Source: Hyposmocoma kahamanoa
Taxonomy: Eukaryota; Arthropoda; Insecta; Lepidoptera; Cosmopterigidae
Direction of reading: 5' to 3'
NCBI RefSeq assembly: GCF_003589595.1
Contig: NW_020653415.1
Location: 171,103 to 235,102 of the forward strand
DNA: 64,000 nucleotides
Below the pieces are notes generated by a model. The model was not told the DNA's origin. It did not search any database and saw only the letters and a list, made by a program, of their open reading frames with translations. The position numbers were made by a program, and so were the translations under genes. Numbering within the stretch: position 1 is the first letter of the stretch; each line of letters starts with the position of its first letter. Shown here piece after piece: positions 55,382 to 64,000 of this stretch.

Positions 55382-56850
55382 CTTTTTTTTTTGAAGGATA
55401 TTTTGCAGTTGGCCGCTGATGGCCTTGACTGCGCCACTGAAGAAAAGGGCGAGCTGAAGGCTCATAACCCCTAAAATAAACTTAAAGCTAAGTTTATTTT
55501 TTTTATAAGCCGGCCTGAGGGCGCCCAAGTGGGCCTCGGCTCAGGGCGCTACTGGAGGCTTCCGACAGAAGGGCGTGCTGTAGGAGAGAATCTACCAGTG
55601 TACGTGCTGAAATGAGGGGCTCTACGACCTCGCCGGCGAGGACGGTTGGTGCGTGAGGGACGGGACTGACTAGCGATCTGGTTGGCCTTCAAAGTGGCGA
55701 GAGTGATAGGGTCGTCAGGGTCGTTGAGGACTTCCCTTGGCCGACGGGTCCTGTTTACGCGGTGGGATTGTTCCCTGAGGGGTTCGTAAGAGAATGCAGC
55801 CAGAAGGGGTTGGGGTGGTGAGGAGCAGAGTCGAAGTATTTCCTCGATGCCTGTTTCATGAATAGGGCTGTTGTGGGGAGCCGTAAATCTATGTGGAGGT
55901 TAGCGTTGCGCAGGTACCACGGGGCACCTGTCGCGTTGCGCATGAATCTATTTTGGAGAGCCTGCAGGCGGTGTATAAACGCGGGATTTGCCTGAGCGAA
56001 TGCGACGCTGACGTACGTCATGATTGGGCGGATGCTGGTCGTGTACAATCTCACCTTATTGCGAAAGGAGAGTTTGCTGTGAGAAGGGGGTGGAGCCGGC
56101 TCATAACAAAGTGGGCGCGGTCGCGGACGGTTTTCACGTGTGCTTTGAATGATAGCTTCCTATCGACCGTAACTCCTAAGTATTTGACCATGTTCACCCA
56201 AGGGATTAGGCTGTCAAAGAGCGAGATCGGGGTGAGGTTTTGTACCCTACGGCTGGATAGGTTACTTCGCGTGAACAATACCGCCGCGCTTTTGTCGGGA
56301 TTAACTTTGATTCTCCATCTGCGAAACCACTCGCCTAGACGTGTGGGGGCTCATTGGAGAGCCGCGGAAACTAATTTGGAGCTGCGCGCCGAATAATAGA
56401 GCGCAGTGTCGTCGGCAAAGAGGGCGAGATTTACTGCCTGATACTTCGGGATATCGCAAGTGTACAGAGAGAATAGGAGGGGCGAGAGGACAGAGCCTTG
56501 TGGGACTCCAGCTCTTACGGTGAGAGGGGAGGAGAGTGCGCCCTCAACTCGGTAGCGGAAAAAGCGCTTCGACAGGAAGTCTCGAAAGATGAGCACGAGA
56601 CGATCAGACACGCTGAGATTGTACAGCTTGTAAAGTAAACCGTTGTGCCAGACTTTGTCGAAAGCTTTTGCCACATCGAAGAAGAGGGCGCCGGTGGGCA
56701 TGAAGCGGGGGCGATCGAAACCTTCGGAGATATGTTTCACTATCCGGTGTACTTGCTGGACGCATGAGTGTCTAGCTCTAAAACCAAACTGTTCGTCGGG
56801 GAGGAGATTGTGAGACATGACGTAGTCTCTGAGGCGGGCGTAGAGAATGC
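55382..56850 (-). mobile_element. 5'-truncated jockey-like retrotransposon with target duplication
   Basis: Inserted between two copies of acaagccgcg (55372-55381 and 56851-56860). The A-tail is read as a t-run at about 55383-55392 on the plus strand, next to the left copy, as expected for target-primed insertion. The 5' end is cut inside the reverse transcriptase. Confidence 0.88.
55600..56850 (-). pseudogene. Reverse transcriptase pseudogene of the truncated element
   Basis: Reads YARLRDYVMSHNLLPDEQFG, GALFFDVAKAFDKVWHNGLL, GVPQGSVLSPLLFSLYTCDI and LFADDTALYY (FADD at 56408-56419). A single in-frame stop follows (56351), then GEWFRRWRIKVNPDKSAAVL and VNMVKYLGVTVDRKL. After one frameshift near 56060 come RLYTTSIRPIMTYVSVAFAQ and LQNRFMRNATGAPWYLRN. 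All RT motifs present are intact, so damage is light. Confidence 0.88.
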
Positions 56851-57022
56851 ACAAGCCGCGTTGCTAATAATACGTTTGTATGGAATTACCATATCTTATT
56901 TTAGTATACTATGCTAATAATGACAAAACATTACAATGTATTCATTCATGTCATTACATGAATTGGAATCATACTTTGCTGGTTGCTCTTATAAATAATG
57001 ACAACACGTTTAATTTTTGTGT

Positions 57023-57228
57023 TTACCGACTTCAAAAAAAAGGGGTTCTCAATTCGTAAAAATGTATTTTTTTATATATGTTACGCGATAACTTGTAAAC
57101 CGATTTTGATAATTCTTTTTTGTTGGAAAGAGGGTACCTCAGTTGTGGTCCCATTTAAATTTGAAGAAAATATTCCACCTCTAAGGATGGCATACTAGGG
57201 TATGAATGACTTTTGAGGTCGGTTTTTT
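57023..57228 (+). mobile_element. MITE family M1, copy
   Basis: ttaccgacttcaaaaaaaag, gttacgcgataacttgtaaa, tttgttggaaagagggtacc, aatttgaagaaaatattcca, ending gaggtcggtttttt. Confidence 0.78.
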
Positions 57229-57530
57229 AGTACTCTCTACTGTTTGGTGATTATAATACCAAATGACGGATGCGCTCATCGTGAAACAGTTTTTCCAGGA
57301 AAGTACTGCCACCTTAAGTATTTCTGCCGCCAAGCAGTAATGTGAGTAATACTGCGTCCCGGTTTTGAGGGGTAGGGGTGCTGTTTAAATTACAGGCATA
57401 TGGGATTTGTCAACTTGTCTCAGGGTGTCGCAGTGGCATTGCCCTTCCGATCTTTACGTTTTAAAGCTCTGAGTGGCACTGCAACTGCTATGGTCAGGCG
57501 TGTCACTTACTATCAGGCCCACGACTTGTA

Positions 57531-60500
57531 CCGTGCGGTGACGGATTAGAATACAATTCACCGCCCCTCTCTTCCCGTGGGTGTCGTAAGAGGCGACTAA
57601 GGGATATTGAGCTACCAGCTGCTCCACTGGTGGTAGGGCTTGAAAACCCGGCTGGTTAGTGACCACCGTGCGCATGGTGGAAAACCCGCCAAGTGTTCGC
57701 TAGTCGGATGCGTTCCGGGATCAGTCAGCGTACAACCAGAGCCCGAGGCAACGCTGCCGCGACATTTGTGGTCTGTGGAGGCTTCCGCCGAACCAGTGCC
57801 AGGACAACTGCATTGACCCGCCGGCCAGGGAGACCCATAGAAACGGTTGTTCCGCTGGCCGCCCGCGGTACAGTACAGGGGCCCAAGCGTGCTTAACCAG
57901 CTCGTGAGGCTGCCTCAACATACCGCGCATAATCTCGGTGTGGTTCGTCGTGCCGGTTGGTGACCGGGAGGTGGGGTCCCGGCGGCCATTCCCGGGGGGG
58001 TTCGGGGGCCCTTCCGTCCGGCGGATCAGCGCAACTTGTCTGTAGGCAAGTCTCTGGGGAAGCAGGCCTCGCGATTTGACCGCTTGTGTCGCGGCACTGT
58101 TTTCTCGCTTCACGCATCTTTTTCCCTCCAACATGTTAGCGCAAAGTACAAATTTCGGTCGTACAGCGGTGCACACCCCCACCACTAAAGCGCTCTTTAA
58201 GGTGGAGTTCACGAACATTCGAGGACTCCACAGTAACATCCACGCCGTCCACCAACATCTTGAGACGGCTCGACCAGAAATGCTGTTCCTTACGGAGACG
58301 CAAATACTCTGCCCGGCTGACAGCAGCTACTTGAATTACCCTGGCTATATGCTTGAAGAGTCCTTCAAAGCGAAAGCTGGGGTCTGCTTGTTTGTCCGGG
58401 CAGATGTTTGCTGTCGCCGTCTGCGTCATTTGGAGGACCCCTCCTTCTCCATCCTTGGGGTACATGTTGACCTGGGCAGTCATTGCCGTGTCTACATGTG
58501 CCTCTACAGATCCCACCACGGCGACATGGAGACAACTCGTCTCATAGACCACCTTACAGGCGCAGTTTCCTACAGCGGAATTGGTGTTTTTAGGGGACTT
58601 CAATGCTCACCACGAGTCGTGGTTAAGTTCCTCTAAAACTGACCATGCTGGAAGAACTGCCCACACATTCGCTCTCACACACGATTTAACCCAACTGGTA
58701 AACCAGCCCACCCGGATACCAGATAGGGTTGGTGACGCGCCCTCTTTGTTGGACCTTCTGCTGACGTCTCGCCCGGCTGGATATCGGGTGGAGGTCGAAG
58801 CCCCTCTGGGCACTTCGGATCACTGCTTGATATCCACTAAAGTGGCAACGTTACTGCCACCACCACCTACTGTGGCTAAACGCCGCATTTGGCATTATGC
58901 GTCGGCAGATTGGGACGGTATGCGGGACTATTTTGCATCCGTTCCTTGGCGGCAGAGCTGTTTTAGTGAGGTGGATCCAACAGCTAGCGCGACTGCCGTT
59001 GCTGATGAGATCTTAATCGGGATGGAATACTACATCCCGCATTCGGATGTCGTCAGTAAAGAGAGGCGCAACCGCTGGTTCAACCGCGAGTGTGCTGTGG
59101 CTGTTGAGAACAAACAGACTGCATACCGCGCTTGGATCAAGAGTCGAGCTTCAGTCGATCCCAATACGAACTCACTTAAAACAGCCTACAATAATGCCAC
59201 CAGGTCTTGCAAAAGAGCGTACATCAGAGCGGATGCTCAGCGCGTCGCACGAGTTGGCCAAGAACTCCTGACGCATCCCACTGGTAGTCGTAGTTACTGG
59301 CGTATGGCCAGTGCCGTTGCGTCGAACTTTTGCCAGCCCTCGCTGCCCCCGCTGAGATATTCTGACGGCAATCTAGCCCACAAGCCGCAAGATAAAGCCG
59401 ACCTCTTGGCAAATCTGTTTGCGGCTAACTCCTGTCTCGACGACTGTAACGCACAGCCACCAACTCTACCTCACTGTGGCTACACGATGTCTGATATTCG
59501 TATCAGACAATGCGATGTGCGTACGCAGCTGCAGTCTCTCGACGTCCGGAAAGCTAGTGGTCCTGATGGTATCCCAGCGATTGTACTTAGGAGCTGCGCA
59601 GCTGAGTTGACCCCCGTGCTAACGCGACTGTATCGTCTGTCACTCTCTTCAGGTCGTGTGCCGGACTCTTGGAGAGAGGCTAATGTGTAACCAGTTCCCA
59701 AAAAAGGCGACCGATCAGACCCGCATAATTACCGTCCCATAGCCATTACTTCCATAACATGCAAGGTTTTAGAGCGGATCCTTAACAAACAACTGACCCA
59801 ATACCTAGAAGATCACTCCATAATTAATGATCGGCAGTATGGGTTTCGTCCGAAACGATCAACGGGTGACCTTCTAGCGTACTTATCGCATATTTGGGGT
59901 GAGGCTATAGACAAACGTGGCGAGTCGTTGGCTGTTAGCCTCGATATAGCCAAAGCGTTCGATCGGGTCTGGCACAAAGCTCTTCTCTCCAAGCTCCCGG
60001 CGTACGGTTTGCCAGCCCAGTTATGCAGCTGGATTGCCGATTTCCTTCGTGAGCGGAGAATTCGCGTCGTTTCTGACGGCAGCATTTCGAGGTTCGTGAA
60101 TGTGAACGCCGGCGTACCGCAGGGATCCGTCCTATCTCCCACGGTTTTCCTTCTGCATATCAATGATATGCTTCCACTTGGGAATATTCATTGTTATGCA
60201 GATGATAGCACTGTTCATGGGGGATATCACGGATTCCCCGCAGCTGGGCGCGCCGATACTGACAGAGAGCGATCTAATCTTGTCGGTGAGCTCAATAGGA
60301 TATTGGACCTCATCTCTGCATGGGGATCTAGAAATCTTGTTGAGTTCAACGCCAAGAAAACACAGATTTGCGCGTTAACAACAAAATTGTCGCCGTTCCT
60401 TCCCATGCCTTCTCTGATGAGCACAGCACTCTCACCTCAGAGCAGTTTTACCTTGCTCGGTATGGAAATCTGCTGTGATTTGAATCCAAGGAGCTACATC

Positions 60501-61165
60501 GAATCTGTGATCAAAACAGCCTCACGGAAACTCGGAGTCCTGAACAAGGTGCGACGATTTTTCACGCCGGAACAGTTATGCCTGCTGTACACAGGTCCGG
60601 TCTTGCGTTGAGTATTGTTCGCACTTGTGGGACGGCTCCGCCAGGTACCTACTCGATGCCTTGGATAAATTACAGCGTCGTGCTACTCGAATTATAGGCG
60701 ACGAAGAGGTCTCATCACGCCTTGAACCTCTGCAACTGCGTAGAGATGTTGCATCGCTTAGCGCCTTTTACCGCATGTACCATGGTGAGTGCTCTGAAGA
60801 GCTGTTCAACCTCATCCCCCCTTCCCCGTTCCTGCTCAGAAGCACGCGTGCTGGCCTTCGTAGTCACCGTTTCACTACCTGCCGCATTCCATCGCGTACT
60901 AAAAGGTTTGGTGGCTCCTTTCTCTGCCGCACGGTTGACAAATGGAACTCCCTTCCGGCACATGTCTTCCCTCCCTCTTATGATATGGGGTCCTTCAAAC
61001 GAGGCGTGAAGAGGCATACTGTAGGCAGGCAGGGTGGAGGTGGCTAGTGCAGTGAGGGTTTCATCGCTGCACTAGGTTCCTTCACGTTTGGATACCACTT
61101 TCCACTTAACATCAGGTGGAGTGGAGTCATTTGCCTGTCATGTATAAAAAAAAAGAAAAAAAAAA
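57531..61165 (+). mobile_element. Near full-length non-LTR retrotransposon
   Basis: 5' part with ccgcccctctcttcccgtgg and cgtaagaggcgactaaggga, a block widely seen at the start of lepidopteran LINEs. An endonuclease-RT protein region follows (58136-61047), then a ~110-bp 3' UTR (caggtggagtggagtcattt, gcctgtcatgt) and an A-rich tail. No ORF1/gag was found. It belongs to the jockey/CR1-like group by its single EN-RT organisation and C-terminal blocks; the exact clade is not certain. Confidence 0.85.
58136..61047 (+). pseudogene. Endonuclease-reverse transcriptase pseudogene
   Basis: Endonuclease: FTNIRGLHSNIHAVHQHLET, MLFLTETQIL, then a frameshift near 58590 and VFLGDFNAHHESW, LGTSDHCLIS. Linker and RT: RRNRWFNRECAVAVENKQTA, RKASGPDGIPAIVL, a stop at 59688-59690 in place of a codon before PVPKKGDRSDPHNYRPIA, RQYGFRPKRSTGDLLAYLSH, SLDIAKAFDRVWHKALL, GVPQGSVLSPTVFLLHIND, YADD at 60195-60206. 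A second frameshift near 60610 precedes LDKLQRRATRIIGDEEVSS and KWNSLPAHVFPPSYDMGSF. Two frameshifts and one stop in about 2.9 kb indicate recent loss. Confidence 0.88.
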
Positions 61166-61249
61166 GACTTACTCATCCCGTCACTTGGTACTATAAAACA
61201 AAAGTCGAGTCGAGTTTTCTTATTAATTTTATTGAATATCAACAGGTTT

Positions 61250-61415
61250 TAATATCGTGATATAAATTTATTTATGCGAAATTACTCGATTAGTTGGTTA
61301 TAATTATTGATATAAAGATCGAACCCAAAAGAAATATTGTTTCAATCTGACAGGGTTCGAACCATCGTCGATATGCCAAACTAGAGCTATTGCTCCTCCA
61401 ACTTTCAAATTCAAA
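61250..61415 (-). repeat. tRNA-like SINE, reverse copy
   Basis: Reverse of ggttcgaaccctgtcagatt (B-box-like) with an A-box-like block toward 61400, and the tail gatctttatatcaataatta as in the S3 copies. Confidence 0.55.
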
Positions 61416-61416
61416 T

Positions 61417-61880
61417 TCAAAATAATTTTTATTTCATAAGTAAGCATTATTACACTTGAAATCGTCACAATGGTTAAACTCTACCACTCATTCGTAAGGC
61501 AGATTCCCCTGAGAAGAATGAGCAAGAAACTCTAGGGGTTGCTCTTTGTAAGTAACATTTGTACACATTCAACATTTACAATATATATTCTTTTTATTTG
61601 AAACATCAGAGATCGAGACTACCTCCATAAGCTAAACGGGTTACTACCACGGATTTTTGTCATCCAAGTACGCAGAAGTTGTATAATAACCTTTAGTATA
61701 AAGTTTTTGTTTCACTATAGTTTTAAACCTCGTGAAAGGCAAATTTTGTATATCAACCGGAATCTTGTTACAGAAGCGTATATATTGCCCCTTAAATGAT
61801 TTTTTGACTTTGTGAAGACGACTATCAAGAAAAGCTAGTTTATTTTTATTCCTCGTAATAACTGGGCTTCAGATCGAGTC
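61417..61880 (-). pseudogene. Non-LTR retrotransposon 3' end of another family
   Basis: Minus frame NKNKLAFLDSRLHKVKKSFK, GQYIRFCNKIPVDIQNLPFT, RFKTIVKQKLYTKGYYTTSA, YLDDKNPW, stop, followed by 3' UTR ending in tandem tttgaa units near 61405-61425. The GYYT...YLDDKNPW ending is a well-known C-terminus of lepidopteran LINE proteins. Confidence 0.82.
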
Positions 61881-61971
61881 AGCAGCCCCTAGGAATTTCT
61901 CTATGGGTTTCTTTGGTTTTTATAGCCGCTGTATTAATTGTAATATTGATTTCATTGAATTGGACTTAATT

Positions 61972-62130
61972 TAATATGTAGTGGTTTTAACAACTCTACG
62001 TCGGTCCTTGAAGCCATGTCTATATATGTGGAACACCTTTTGCCAGCCATTTTTATTTGTTAAAACCTCACAATGGGCAAATTTTTTATATCAGCCGGAA
62101 ACTTGTTACTAAAGCATATACATACACTGG
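61972..62130. repeat. Dispersed motif shared with 40610-40690
   Basis: agtggttttaacaactctac, cggtccttgaagccatgtct and atatatgtggaacacctttt match the copy at 40618-40675. It probably belongs to the upstream coding part of the retrotransposon at 61417-61880, inverted and decayed. Confidence 0.5.
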
Positions 62131-62419
62131 TCTTCAAATGATTTTTTTGAAATATTTGATTCTGACAATCTACAGTTGCAACAAAAGGCTCAAACAAAAA
62201 AACATACTCCCATTGGAGTGATTTAGTGGGTAAATAAAGGAGAAGAACCTCCTAGTGGAGGTTTCACCTGGAATGACTTAACAGATTATCAACATATTTG
62301 CTAATAGTGACTCTGTTTGCAAATGATTTACTAAGCAAAAAAAATTGATTCCTTTCAGTGAGCTATGACTAACTAAAATGACAATCAATGGCTTAATTAT
62401 TGCCCCTTAGGGAGTTAAG

Positions 62420-62571
62420 CTATTTTTCCGGTTTTAATTCGCATATATATTTGTGTTTTTCAAACAAATCAACGTTTCGGGCTTTATAAAGGTCCCATTT
62501 ACAAGTATAACATCATTGGGTCCCATGGTGTGACGGCTTGAAATATATGCGATTTAAATCCGGAAAAATAG
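62420..62571. mobile_element. MITE with ~30-bp inverted ends
   Basis: ctatttttccggttttaatt and gcatatat on the left against atatatgcgatttaaatccg and gaaaaatag on the right. 152 bp. Confidence 0.7.
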
Positions 62572-62936
62572 TTTCATTTCCTCTATGTAACAATCGCGAA
62601 AACCTAAGAACTCGATATTGCTCTCTTATCAGAATAAAACGCTTTTCTAAAAAATATATGAAAAGTTTATTATTTTTATTTTTTTTTCTTTTTAATTTTA
62701 TTTGTTATTTTATTTTTAAATCAGCCATTTCGAAAAGGGTCCACTGAAAGCCAGTGCTGTGGCTCCGCCGAAGTATTTGCTGAGTTGGGCCCTTTTCAGT
62801 GCAATACACTTTAAGCATAAAATTATAATATTATACTTGTTTCTAGTATTATTTCTAGTATTCTATTTATATATTTATATTATCTAACAAGTTTGTGCTG
62901 AATAATTTATTTTTTTTTTCTTTCTATTTACAGAGA
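62572..62936. other. Unassigned sequence with T-runs
   Basis: A plus frame at 62538-62747 is driven by ttt runs. A gaaaagggtccact / ggcccttttcagtg inverted pair (62731-62803) hints at another MITE end. Confidence 0.35.
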
Positions 62937-63150
62937 TTTGGGAGACACTTTTTTTACACTCAGCCCAGTACTGGGTAACCGTGTAATGCGGGCGGACACA
63001 CACATAAGACAACCACAAATTCCATCCAAACTCACAAGATAAATAAATGTAGGCCATAGAAATTTCTCCCGGCATGGGAATCGAACCTAGGACCTCTTAC
63101 GTGGTTGTCCAGCATGGTAACCATTCAGCCATCGAGGCAGTCAATATGGT
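62937..63150 (-). repeat. tRNA-derived SINE, family S4, copy 2
   Basis: Reverse copy of 15005-15225: ggcggacacacacataagac, cacaaattccatccaaactc, ggcatgggaatcgaacctag (B-box inverse) and gtaaccattcagccatcgag (A-box inverse). Confidence 0.75.
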
Positions 63151-64000
63151 GTAGCAATATACAGGTTGTTATATGGTTATGTGAGACAGAGAAAAAGTAC
63201 ATATATTAAGCTTCAAGGATACATTATTTTGTCTTTAAACATAATTAATACTGCATTCAAACATTTTTAAAAAGTATGCCTCACTTGAGAAAATGTATAA
63301 ATAAAAACCAGTATATTTACAATGCTAATTGAAAGTGTCAATTATAAAGATTAATTCCTTTTAAGTAACATACTATGTATCTTAAATTAAAGGAATACTA
63401 TACAATTATACTTTATACTTAGTAAATAAACTTTTAGTGGTCAATAAGATAGTGTTATCTTTGTGAAGTAACCCAAATATGTTTACAGAGTTCTTCCTGA
63501 AGTAATAGACAGATACCAAGAACTTTAAACAACATTGATGACTCATATTAAATAACTTACATTATAATGCTATCCAGTAAACATAGAGTATTTAATAAAA
63601 ACACAATGTAAAGGGAAGTTAATGAGCAATTTATCAAAGCTATTGTGTCATACTAATATAACATTTATAGTTTTGTTTATTTACTGTAGGTTAATGCAAT
63701 GTTATGATATAAAAATGTATTAAATCCTTGTACAGTCTTAGTTATTAAAGTTGGATCTAATTGAATTTTACACAAGATGATGTTTGCATAGTTACTAGTT
63801 ACATAGGAATGTATGGTTTAGCATCATAATTTCTCACTCATCTGTTAATTCAAGTACAGATAGTTATGCCTTAACAAAATATCAACTTTACATTTAAACA
63901 GGAAAACATATCAGCCGTGAATGAGAGATGTAAGAAGAAAAAAAATACAAATAGGGTGGTTTGCATTAATATTAGACATAAGTGGTTAATGACTTTACCA
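63151..64000. other. AT-rich sequence to the window edge
   Basis: No exon, RNA or repeat is supported. If Osbp continues to the right, this is intron. Confidence 0.4.

Larger units (their letters stand above)
57277..61199 (+). repeat. SINE-like repeat S2 interrupted by a 3.6 kb retrotransposon
   Basis: 57277-57530 has the S2 body up to tatcaggcccacgacttg. The family end tcatcccgtcacttggtact resumes at 61171. The interrupting sequence is the retrotransposon 57531-61165. A short gactt is present on both sides (57523-57527 and 61166-61170). Confidence 0.75.

Noticed and set aside
1..64000. CRISPR arrays, operons or bacterial genes
   Set aside because: The repeats are dispersed transposons and the genes have introns; nothing prokaryotic is present.

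Overview
The window is genomic DNA from an insect, most likely a moth or butterfly (Lepidoptera). The evidence is long AT-rich introns, GT-AG splicing, an insect-like oxysterol-binding protein, and a very high load of SINEs, palindromic MITEs and non-LTR retrotransposon fragments of the kind common in lepidopteran genomes. I see no prokaryotic or viral genes.

The backbone is one large gene on the minus strand, oxysterol-binding protein (Osbp). Thirteen consecutive coding exons and one extra duplicate exon were read from 53679 down to the stop codon at 3684. Every junction keeps the frame. In order they encode the second half of the PH domain, the coiled-coil region, a canonical FFAT motif (binds VAP in the ER membrane), variable linkers, and the whole lipid-exchange (ORD) domain to the C-terminal GCPDIF. 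The exon for the start of the PH domain is not in the window, so the gene continues beyond position 64000.

The most interesting feature is a tandem duplication of the ORD exon that carries the family signature EQVSHHPP. Copy A (9999-10172) has the normal VSHHPP. Copy B (8566-8739), 1.26 kb downstream, has VIHYPP. Both are exactly 174 nt, both phase 0, both bounded by AG and GT, and both fully open; they share 22 of 58 residues without a gap. Copy B changes one of the two histidines that contact PI4P, so alternative splicing would give OSBP forms with different lipid chemistry. A 0.7 kb foldback repeat lies just 5' of copy A.

A second gene appears nested on the same strand inside one Osbp intron (31119-46159). 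Three phase-compatible exons at 43446-43452, 36838-36936 and 34952-35598 give a 250-residue, helix-rich, lysine/alanine-rich protein that I do not recognise.

The rest is mobile DNA. It includes a piggyBac-like element with TTAA ends (24451-27734) that keeps three spliced acidic exons but no visible catalytic domain. There is a decayed mariner (33481-34640) and a hAT-type MITE with a perfect 8-bp target duplication around an assembly gap (37778-37865). A nearly full-length non-LTR retrotransposon (57531-61165) is inserted in a SINE, and a 5'-truncated one (55382-56850) has a 10-bp target duplication. There are also several retrotransposon 3' fragments, at least four SINE-like families, and many palindromes, some nested in one another.
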